DNA from: Clostridium sp. CAG:411
Lineage (GTDB): Bacteria > Bacillota > Clostridia > Lachnospirales > Lachnospiraceae
Length of the DNA stretch: 31,019 nt
Direction: 5' to 3'
Assembly (NCBI GenBank): GCA_000437275.1
Contig: FR899734.1
Location: 1 to 31,019 of the forward strand
Shown: one piece after another, positions 24,595 through 31,019 of the stretch
How positions within the stretch are numbered: the first letter of the stretch is position 1
Layout: every line of letters begins with the position of its first letter
Made by a program: the position numbers and the translations under genes
The notes under the pieces: generated by a model
Seen by the model: only the letters and a program-made list of their open reading frames with translations
The model's database searches: none
What the model was told of the DNA's origin: nothing

Positions 24595-24634
24595 ATTGTA
24601 GCAATACACTTCACATTTGTCAATAGTATTGCTA
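24595..24634 (-). promoter_or_regulatory. Receiver-gene promoter flanked by an inverted repeat
   Basis: TTGACA (24618-24623), 17 bases, TACAAT (24595-24600) on the minus strand, one mismatch from consensus overall. TAGCAATAC (24599-24607) and GTATTGCTA (24626-24634) form a 9-bp inverted repeat, one arm touching the -10 box and the other just upstream of the -35 box. It is either an operator or a hairpin in read-through RNA from the kinase gene. Confidence 0.7.
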
Positions 24635-24660
24635 ATTATTCAATTTTTGTGAAGAATTGT

Positions 24661-27600
24661 TTATTCGTTTACATGCAAGGTTTCCTGTAACACTTTATAC
24701 AATTTATTTATATCAATTGGTTTGGAAAGATGTCCATTCATACCACAATCTATAGATTTTTTCATATCTTTATCAAAAGCATTGGCTGTCATGGCAATAA
24801 TCGGAATCTTTCTGGAATCTTCTTTTCCAGATGTTCGAATACATTTGGTTGCTTCCAGTCCATCCATAACAGGCATACGAATATCCATCAAAATTGCATC
24901 AAAATATCCGCTTTCTTTCTTCTGAAAAATATCTACCGCTTGTTTTCCATCTTCGGCACGCTCCGTTTTGATGCCTACCATATCAAGAACTGTCTGTGCA
25001 ATTTCCGCATTTAAATCGTTATCCTCTACCACCAGCAATCTACAATTTTCAAAGTGAATTTCTTCTTTTTCTCCACTTTCTACTGTCTGGTCTGCTTCCT
25101 TCTCCTCTGTTTGAGCCAGAGGAAATTGCAAGGTAAAGAAAAATTCTGAACCAACGCCTTCCTGACTGCGAACATCCAGTTTTCCACCCATGAGTTTTAC
25201 CAGATTGCTACTAATGGCAAGTCCCAATCCAGTACCACCAAATCTTCTTGCCGTATTGGATTCTGCCTGTTCAAATGCAGTAAAAATTCGCTCTAAATTA
25301 TTTTCGTTGATACCAATTCCTGTATCATCTACACTAAATCGAATGGTAGCCGCATCATCCTCCTGCATCAGTTGTTGCACTGCGATTGTAATGCTTCCCC
25401 GTTCTGGAGTAAATTTTAAAGCATTTCCGATGATATTTATAAGTACCTGATTTAGACGTAGTTCATCCCCAATCAGATGTAGGTCTGTATATGATCTTTT
25501 TACAACTAAGTTAATATCCTTATTTTCTGCCTGTGGAGACATAAGTACCACTATCTCACTCACCAATTTATCAAGATCAAATGCCTCCTGACAAACGCTC
25601 ATACTTCCACTTTCAATTCGGGACATATCAAGAATGTCGTTAATCAAAGATAAGAGATACTGCGTAGAAGTATCAATCTTCGCAAGACACTCGGATACTT
25701 TCTTTTCATCTCCTACAACACTCTGTGCAATACTTGTCATTCCCACGATTGCATTCATAGGTGTACGAATCTCATGAGACATACGTGATAAGAACTCTGT
25801 CTTTGCCTTACTTGCAATATCCGCATTGGCTTTCGTAATGTGTGTTGATATAATCTTTGAAACTTCTTTTAATTTTGTACGGACATCCCTTGGCCATACA
25901 TCCAATGGATCAGAATGCTCAAATACAACGGCGCCCTTAAATTCGCCCTCTTCGTAAATGGCACTATACAATTGATTGCGCTTTCTTGGAGCATTTCCTT
26001 CTAACGTTACACCATCGCTAAACTTTTCTCTCCATTCATCTGTCATTACAAACAGACCTTCGCCATCAAAACAACTTTTCCATTGTTCCAATTCTTCCTG
26101 TGAAAGATTATATTTACAAATAGAATCATGGTATTCCTTTTTCGCGATCCATTCGTATGTAATGATATTACTAAGGAAATTAGCATCCGTCTCAATGATA
26201 CTGATTTTATTCAAGCGAAGCATACGTCCTACTTTTCCTAGCAAAAGATTTATGGCACTACGCATATCTTTTGTCTTTTCCAAAATGGAAAAGGCAAATG
26301 CTACAATATCCTCATTGTCTTTTCCTGTTGGAACTTCCTCCACTGGTCCTTCATTGGCATTTACATAAGCCGTTCCCTGCATTTCAATAACTGCTTTGCT
26401 AGATGGAGAGTAACAAACTGCATCATTTTTTCCATGATTCTTTACATAAGCAAGCATTCCATCGGCATACTGAAACAGCGTTTCATATTCCTGTGTCATT
26501 TCAGTAGAAACCATTCCCACACTACAAGAGACTTTGATATTCTCATCCTCTCCCGCATACAATCCACATATCTTTTCATGAATACGCTTTCCATACACTA
26601 CAGTTCTTCCAGGCTCTGTATTTTTCATTAAAATGAGGAATTCGTCTCCACCATATCGTACCGATATATCGTTTTGTCTGGTAGCCGCCTTAATTACTTC
26701 TGCGACTTCCTCTAAAATCGCATCACCAAAGGTATAGCCATAAGTATCATTTATCACCTGAAAATTATCCAAATCAATCAGCAGAAATGAACCAATTTCC
26801 TCTCGACTTTTCTCTTCCAGATATTGACGGATCAACTCTTCTCCTACCGTTCTTGTATACAATTTAGTCAAACGATCTCTTTGTACGACTTCCAGTTCTT
26901 TTTTCTCTTTCTGCTTCTTTTCGTTGATGTTGGATTTCTTTCCAATAATCTTTATTAACATTCCGTTGTCATAAATCGGTGTTCCTTCAATTGCCACCCA
27001 GATATGCCCTTCGCAATCCCCTTCTTTATACCTCTCCCGCAGCTCAAATGGTTTCATATCATCTCCAGATAAAAAATCAACATAACGGGAAATCATATCA
27101 CTATCACATATCTTTCCCTTTAACAGTTTCTTTTTATAGGATGAGGTTAAAATCGGTGTGGACCTTGGTAATGAATTATCAATAAAGGAACCATAAGATA
27201 CATATTCATCATTGAGTAGGTCATACTCAAAAATTACATCAGAGGAACTATCTATGGCAATCCGATACCTTTCTTTTTCATGTTCCAAATCATTTTCCAA
27301 CTGTTTGGAATGGGTAATATCGGAAAAAATAAGTTGAATGACTTCCTCTTGATTTTCATTAACTAATTTCAAAGCATTTACATGCAGCCAGCGCATCTGT
27401 CCAAAATAGCTAATATAACGGTGTTCGTACTCCTTGATTTCCTCTCCCACCTGCATATTTTCTAATTGCTGCTTCACATAGGGCCAGTCCTCTACATAAA
27501 TAAAGCGCTCCATACTCTTTCCATATACCTGTTCATACCACTCTCTCGTACAACCATAAATCTGAAATGCCGCTTCATTTGCCCATATCATCTGCATTGC

Positions 27601-28161
27601 GTTTTCTTCCATCACGCATTGCACCAAACCTGTCTGCATCTTACTATACAGCGTTTGTAAAAAATTGTTTTGTACTTTTAATTCTTCCGTATCTTTTTCT
27701 GTGATATACTCTTCCGAGATCATATAAATAATAAGGGCTACCTCTTGTAACTCTACTTTTGAGAATGCCTTTTCTCTCTCTAAAATAATCACTCCATGAA
27801 CCTGTCCTCTTGTCTCTATCACATAATGATAAAAAACATGTTCTTCCAATGCCTTTTTGTCTATGCTATCTCCCATGATTTTTGACAATAAATTCTTTTC
27901 TAAAATATCTTTTTTATTTGCAAAAATCTCCTTTTTCAGAGTCTCATTTAATGTCTTGTCAAATGGAAGTTTTCCCGCTGACCATTCATACTTTCTTTCA
28001 AAGGTATCTTGATACACATGATACTCATACATAGCCATCCGAACACAGGAAAATGTTTCTCCAGTCAACGCAAGTGCTTGTTGAACACCCTTTCCATTTC
28101 CTTCTTTTTTCAATTTTTCAATGATGGTAATTAAATCATTATTCTCTTTTCCCATTTTCAT
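24661..28161 (-). CDS. Hybrid sensor histidine kinase with an embedded GGDEF domain
   Basis: 1166 residues with no membrane segment, so a cytoplasmic sensor. Order: GAF-like region (about 1-155), two PAS domains (about 165-290 and 298-412), GGDEF domain (about 420-585), GAF-like region (about 615-775), HisKA with phospho-acceptor H796 (SHEIRTPMNAI), HATPase (N913, DTGIG 946-950, GGTGLG 975-980) and receiver (about 1040-1160, D1093). The GGDEF motif (504-508) is intact, metal ligand D463 is present, and the c-di-GMP inhibitory site RQND lies exactly five residues before GGDEF. One protein could therefore make c-di-GMP and run a phosphorelay. The signal is unknown. ATG start with a weak, distant AAAGG. 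The receiver protein gene follows after 126 bases. Confidence 0.93.
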   Translation of the reverse strand: MKMGKENNDLITIIEKLKKEGNGKGVQQALALTGETFSCVRMAMYEYHVYQDTFERKYEWSAGKLPFDKTLNETLKKEIFANKKDILEKNLLSKIMGDSIDKKALEEHVFYHYVIETRGQVHGVIILEREKAFSKVELQEVALIIYMISEEYITEKDTEELKVQNNFLQTLYSKMQTGLVQCVMEENAMQMIWANEAAFQIYGCTREWYEQVYGKSMERFIYVEDWPYVKQQLENMQVGEEIKEYEHRYISYFGQMRWLHVNALKLVNENQEEVIQLIFSDITHSKQLENDLEHEKERYRIAIDSSSDVIFEYDLLNDEYVSYGSFIDNSLPRSTPILTSSYKKKLLKGKICDSDMISRYVDFLSGDDMKPFELRERYKEGDCEGHIWVAIEGTPIYDNGMLIKIIGKKSNINEKKQKEKKELEVVQRDRLTKLYTRTVGEELIRQYLEEKSREEIGSFLLIDLDNFQVINDTYGYTFGDAILEEVAEVIKAATRQNDISVRYGGDEFLILMKNTEPGRTVVYGKRIHEKICGLYAGEDENIKVSCSVGMVSTEMTQEYETLFQYADGMLAYVKNHGKNDAVCYSPSSKAVIEMQGTAYVNANEGPVEEVPTGKDNEDIVAFAFSILEKTKDMRSAINLLLGKVGRMLRLNKISIIETDANFLSNIITYEWIAKKEYHDSICKYNLSQEELEQWKSCFDGEGLFVMTDEWREKFSDGVTLEGNAPRKRNQLYSAIYEEGEFKGAVVFEHSDPLDVWPRDVRTKLKEVSKIISTHITKANADIASKAKTEFLSRMSHEIRTPMNAIVGMTSIAQSVVGDEKKVSECLAKIDTSTQYLLSLINDILDMSRIESGSMSVCQEAFDLDKLVSEIVVLMSPQAENKDINLVVKRSYTDLHLIGDELRLNQVLINIIGNALKFTPERGSITIAVQQLMQEDDAATIRFSVDDTGIGINENNLERIFTAFEQAESNTARRFGGTGLGLAISSNLVKLMGGKLDVRSQEGVGSEFFFTLQFPLAQTEEKEADQTVESGEKEEIHFENCRLLVVEDNDLNAEIAQTVLDMVGIKTERAEDGKQAVDIFQKKESGYFDAILMDIRMPVMDGLEATKCIRTSGKEDSRKIPIIAMTANAFDKDMKKSIDCGMNGHLSKPIDINKLYKVLQETLHVNE

Positions 28162-28192
28162 CTGTTAAACACAACCTTTATCCCTGTAATAT

Positions 28193-28221
28193 CTTGTACT
28201 CTACTAAATATGTATTGGTAA
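28193..28221 (-). promoter_or_regulatory. Possible promoter of the hybrid kinase gene
   Basis: TTACCA and TACAAG on the minus strand, 17 bases apart; both boxes match consensus at four of six. The small palindrome GCGTG-AA-CACGC (28230-28241) lies just upstream. Confidence 0.35.
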
Positions 28222-28275
28222 TTGCGAAAGCGTGAACACGCAGAGCAACCTATGAGATTTTCATCCATTGTGAGG

Positions 28276-28321
28276 AACTCCAATTGCAGGTTTCTCATGT
28301 TATCAAAACAATCGCCAAAAT
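28276..28321. repeat. Direct repeat, copy 1
   Basis: About 46 bases, with the exact core TTGCAGGTTTCTC and then TGTTATCA, repeated 210 bases away at 28486. On the plus strand TGAGGAAC (beginning at 28271) can pair with GTTTCTCA across it. Confidence 0.6.
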
Positions 28322-28363
28322 TCCAACTTGTATCAACCTGGGCTCTTTATTCATGTAACTAAT

Positions 28364-28384
28364 CGTGCCTGCCTAACAGACACG
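28364..28384 (-). repeat. Hairpin in the region upstream of the kinase
   Basis: CGTGTCTG and CAGGCACG around TTAGG form 8 bp with one G-U pair on the minus strand only. It lies about 15-35 bases downstream of the predicted start of a transcript from the extended -10 at 28408. Confidence 0.4.
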
Positions 28385-28407
28385 TCCGTTTATACACAAT
28401 TATCTTT

Positions 28408-28416
28408 ATTGTATCA
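28408..28416 (-). promoter_or_regulatory. Extended -10 promoter element
   Basis: TGATACAAT on the minus strand (TGn plus TACAAT). There is no good -35 box. It would start either a leader of about 240 bases for the kinase or a small RNA. Confidence 0.35.
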
Positions 28417-28485
28417 CGAATCCCCTTATTTTCCTATATTTTTTTCCAAAAAGACACTAGCTTTTTTCCTCATAAAACAATTAAA

Positions 28486-28531
28486 AACTCGCATTGCAGG
28501 TTTCTCGTGTTATCACCGTAGTCGCTAAGGT
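28486..28531. repeat. Direct repeat, copy 2
   Basis: Second copy of the repeat at 28276, roughly three quarters identical, with the shared core TTGCAGGTTTCTC, TGTTATCA and TCGC at the same spacing. Confidence 0.6.
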
Positions 28532-28564
28532 CTTACATAATCACAGCCTTTGACTTGATACTCA

Positions 28565-28610
28565 CAAAAAAAAGAGATTGCCCTATTACTATACAGGCAA
28601 CCTCTTTTTA
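28565..28610 (-). terminator. Terminator of the O-antigen-ligase-like gene
   Basis: AAAAGAGGTTGCC pairs with GGCAATCTCTTTT (one G-U pair), followed by a run of Ts on the minus strand, about 10 bases after the stop codon. Confidence 0.85.
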
Positions 28611-28619
28611 CTTACACTC

Positions 28620-30593
28620 TTATTTATTTGTTTTTTGCTTATCTTTTTCTTCTTGTTTTAAAATGTAGTTGATGGCTACTCCTAATCCAATGACTCCCCA
28701 GAATACTGGTGCTACGGTAATACTTGAATCATTTGTCAATCCTGCGATCATATATCCAATCGTACCTACAAATACAGCAACTCCTGCCTGTGAAAGATAG
28801 GAATCAAATACTTTTTTACTATACAGTCGAATACTTTGCACAAAGTACATTCCATAAAATACCAACAGTGCAATTAAGGAAACTACACCAGTCTGCACAC
28901 CTACCTGCAAATACCAGCAGTGTGGTTTGGAAATAAGCTGTTCGCCATATCCATGATTCTTTGCACTGACATAATCATGCTGTGTAAATGCAATTGAAAA
29001 TGTATCTGCCCCAGAACCAAGAAGTACATATTTTTTCAACAAAGGAATTGTTCTTGCCCAGATAAATCCACGCTTACTTGCCAAATCTTCATATCCGTCA
29101 AATAATGCAGTTTCTGCGGTTTCAATTACCGTTTCTCTAGCATATACATTGCGATACTTAAAGCCTTCTGGTCTTTTTACAAACTTCCACTCTACTCCGT
29201 CGATTACTAAATCAAATCCTCGAACAGTGCTTGCTACAGCTTGCCCAGATTCTATATAATTAAAATCTACATCCGTTTCAAACATATAAAAAGTTCCCAG
29301 ATTTTCATCTGCAAAATACATGTATCCTGTATCTTCTGCCTGGTTAATCTGTACTTTGGTTCCATCCTTTTTCGTAAGTGCGTAATTACTGTAAGAAATC
29401 GTTCCATCTTCTGCTGTTTGCGCATCTACTGTTAAAGAATAGGTTTGATTCTGATAAGTAAATTGTATTTCATCTTTCTTTGTCTCTATTTCTGACAACG
29501 CTGCTTCTGCTGTCTTATTAATGGTAAATGCTTCCTTAATACTTTTCGAATACACATGTCCATTGACCGTATCTACAACCAGATACAAAACAATAACTCC
29601 CACTACCGCTGGCAAAACAATAAACCATTTTTTTACCACTTCTTTTCGTAGGAAAAATAAAATAATAAGACCTACAAATGCCAATGATACAATACCAGCC
29701 TTAAACTGTGCCGCAAACATACTAATCAATAAAGTGATTACTACAGACAGGTACAATACCCGTTCTTTTATGTTTCTGGCAAATGGAACTAATACGGTAA
29801 AAATCGGAATAAGTAATGTACAATATACACCCACATAGTTTGGATTATATAGTGTAGTATAGGCTCTTCCTATAGCAAACGAAAAATTCAAATTTGCTGC
29901 GGATACATCCGATGATGCAATCAAACTTTTACCTAAACCACTTCGAAAGAAATCCAGTTTTAATCCTTGGAATGTACCTATTATTCCTATAATTAATGCT
30001 CCAACCGCTAACACATTTAACAATACACGTACATCTTTTTGATTGTTTACATACTCAAATACAAAGTATACTAAAACAACATATCCTAATAACGCAAATA
30101 CATTTTCAAACTGCTCATAGATACCACTATAGCCATAAGAACTATACTTTGAAAATAAAGTAGATAACAAGCTCAATAATCCATAAATACCGATAGGTAT
30201 CAGAAGCATACTAAATTTCAATTGTCTTTTTCCTTTGTATGCAGTGACCGCGATACATGCAAGCATCACCAGCAAAACAAAGAAAAATATCCATTGTTTA
30301 TAATACAAAAATACATCTACTGCAGATGTACTCACAGAAAACCAATCAAATCCTGCCAACTTAGGATTGTATTTCTTGGCATGAATGATTAAAGGTAATA
30401 TAGCAAAAACAAATCCTACTACCCATAAATAGCCATTGTCTCCACCACTATCATATCCACCACTATAGTTTACCTTTTTCTTCGTTCCAGCTCCGGATGT
30501 ATTAGAAAACCTTCCTCCCTTTGGATTCGAAGATGTTGTCTTTTTTTCAAACCTGCTCTGTTGCTTTTTTTCTTCCATTCTTCTTACCAACAT
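28620..30593 (-). CDS. O-antigen ligase / polymerase-like (Wzy_C) membrane protein
   Basis: 657 residues. A polar, Lys/Ser/Gly-rich cytoplasmic N-terminus (1-53) precedes about ten membrane segments between 54 and 342. A long outside loop (about 343-570) follows, then two or three more segments and a charged tail. The loop ends in the Wzy_C-type pattern R508-GFIWARTIPLL ... LLGSGADTF ... KPHCWYLQ (H558). In this family the loop transfers or polymerises lipid-linked glycans, so a role in surface polysaccharide or teichoic-acid-like glycan assembly is inferred. About 160 residues of beta-rich sequence (345-505) are inserted before the pattern, more than is usual. Starts M1 and M6 are both weak in ribosome-site terms, and a short ORF lies upstream. 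Confidence 0.85.
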   Translation of the reverse strand: MLVRRMEEKKQQSRFEKKTTSSNPKGGRFSNTSGAGTKKKVNYSGGYDSGGDNGYLWVVGFVFAILPLIIHAKKYNPKLAGFDWFSVSTSAVDVFLYYKQWIFFFVLLVMLACIAVTAYKGKRQLKFSMLLIPIGIYGLLSLLSTLFSKYSSYGYSGIYEQFENVFALLGYVVLVYFVFEYVNNQKDVRVLLNVLAVGALIIGIIGTFQGLKLDFFRSGLGKSLIASSDVSAANLNFSFAIGRAYTTLYNPNYVGVYCTLLIPIFTVLVPFARNIKERVLYLSVVITLLISMFAAQFKAGIVSLAFVGLIILFFLRKEVVKKWFIVLPAVVGVIVLYLVVDTVNGHVYSKSIKEAFTINKTAEAALSEIETKKDEIQFTYQNQTYSLTVDAQTAEDGTISYSNYALTKKDGTKVQINQAEDTGYMYFADENLGTFYMFETDVDFNYIESGQAVASTVRGFDLVIDGVEWKFVKRPEGFKYRNVYARETVIETAETALFDGYEDLASKRGFIWARTIPLLKKYVLLGSGADTFSIAFTQHDYVSAKNHGYGEQLISKPHCWYLQVGVQTGVVSLIALLVFYGMYFVQSIRLYSKKVFDSYLSQAGVAVFVGTIGYMIAGLTNDSSITVAPVFWGVIGLGVAINYILKQEEKDKQKTNK

Positions 30594-30617
30594 CTTAAAT
30601 AAAGATACGATCTTTCT

Positions 30618-30659
30618 TTAAGTTGCGAACAAGCATCGGTGAATAGACTCTGTCCGCAT
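30618..30659 (-). CDS. Possible 13-codon upstream ORF (leader peptide)
   Basis: An ATG at 30657-30659 preceded by AAGGAAAGG at good spacing opens a 13-codon frame (MRTESIHRCLFAT) ending at TAA, 24 bases before the membrane-protein start. It lies inside the predicted leader RNA, and its ribosome site is stronger than that of the main gene. It may be chance; no attenuator hairpin with a U-run is seen. Confidence 0.3.
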   Translation of the reverse strand: MRTESIHRCLFAT

Positions 30660-30708
30660 TTTTCCTTTCCTTAATTTTTTCACCTTTTTTATATACACAC
30701 CAAGCAAT

Positions 30709-30738
30709 ATTGTATCATGGTTCGAGGTTATTTTACAA
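30709..30738 (-). promoter_or_regulatory. Promoter of the O-antigen-ligase-like gene
   Basis: TTGTAA, 18 bases, TACAAT on the minus strand, with an extended TGA directly before the -10. The predicted leader is about 110 bases. Confidence 0.6.
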
Positions 30739-30776
30739 CTTTTTTTCAAAATTCTTCCTTGCAATCACTATCCCCA

Positions 30777-31019
30777 TCACACATTTTTATCTAATGCCAA
30801 ATATACATCCTCTCTTCTATTTTTAAGAGAAGGTACCATCGTTCTCACCTTTTTTTCATACTCTAAATCTATCCTGGCGTACACAATTTCCTCTCGATTT
30901 CCTGCTCGTGATACTACCGTTCCCCAGGGGTCTATCACCATACTATTTCCAAAGGCAGAATAACTGTTTTTTTCACCGATCTGATTAGTCGCCAAAATAT
31001 AACAGCCATTTTCTATGGC
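30777..31019 (-). CDS. Carbon-nitrogen hydrolase (nitrilase superfamily), C-terminal part
   Basis: The last 80 codons of a gene whose 5' end lies outside the window. AIENGCYILATNQIG, GNSMVIDPWGTVVSRAG, EEIVYARIDLE and the final PSLKNRREDVY match the end of Nit2/omega-amidase-like members of the nitrilase family, which hydrolyse amides or nitriles in the cytoplasm. The Glu-Lys-Cys triad lies upstream of what is visible, so neither activity nor substrate can be judged. No terminator hairpin is evident after the stop at 30777. Confidence 0.85.
   Translation of the reverse strand, partial: AIENGCYILATNQIGEKNSYSAFGNSMVIDPWGTVVSRAGNREEIVYARIDLEYEKKVRTMVPSLKNRREDVYLALDKNV

Larger units (their letters stand above)
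28162..28564. other. Noncoding region upstream of the hybrid kinase
   Basis: About 400 bases without a credible gene. It contains two copies of a diverged direct repeat, an extended -10 element, a hairpin and a short palindrome, listed separately. A 66-codon plus-strand frame inside it has no ribosome site and was not called. Confidence 0.6.

Noticed and set aside
24106..28161. Phage-defence or signalling-defence system around the hybrid kinase
   Set aside because: No nuclease, CD-NTase, effector or mobile gene lies nearby; the region reads as an ordinary two-component locus.
28328..28528. 66-codon plus-strand frame upstream of the kinase
   Set aside because: No ribosome site, no recognisable domain, and it spans the repeat region.

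Overview
This window looks like chromosome of a low-GC Gram-positive anaerobe, most likely Lachnospiraceae (Clostridium cluster XIVa). The pointers are strong AGGAGG-type ribosome sites, the Firmicutes gene order era-yqzL-recO...glyS, a homodimeric glycyl-tRNA synthetase, a fused chorismate mutase/prephenate dehydratase, DegV and M16C proteins, and secreted starch enzymes with Pro/Thr linkers. The genus is inferred from gene content only. Two genes (a DUF5050-like protein and a cold-shock protein) lie on the plus strand; everything else is on the minus strand.

Positions 1-6280 form a secreted starch-degradation block, read right to left: a small secreted protein made only of two Ig-like domains, a non-catalytic protein with a CBM26-type starch-binding module and three Ig-like domains, a complete type I pullulanase with two C-terminal Ig-like domains, and the 5' end of a second pullulanase-like gene. 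The first three proteins stop at nearly the same point of the same kind of C-terminal domain, so they may share a surface or assembly function.

Positions 6420-12900 hold single genes with their own signals: a DegV lipid-binding protein, a membrane-anchored HtrA protease, pheA, the divergent DUF5050-like gene and folC. Positions 12866-20067 are a housekeeping operon: M16C metallopeptidase, era, a yqzL-like small gene, recO, a lipoprotein and glyS. Its promoter lies inside a 32-bp dyad. A cold-shock gene is divergent from it.

Positions 20583-24100 hold an SH3-NlpC/P60 cell-wall hydrolase, a CgeB-like glycosyltransferase and tRNA-Trp, followed by a solo receiver protein. Upstream of that receiver is a 1166-residue hybrid histidine kinase that also carries an apparently intact GGDEF domain. 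The receiver gene has its own near-consensus promoter flanked by an inverted repeat, so the pair may be expressed separately. A 458-bp noncoding stretch with a diverged direct repeat precedes the kinase. The window ends with an O-antigen-ligase-like membrane protein, which has a short upstream ORF, and the 3' end of a nitrilase-family gene.

Most intergenic hairpins pair completely only in minus-strand RNA, where G-U pairs replace A-C mismatches. This supports their assignment as terminators of minus-strand genes. No CRISPR array, insertion sequence, integrase or phage gene was seen.
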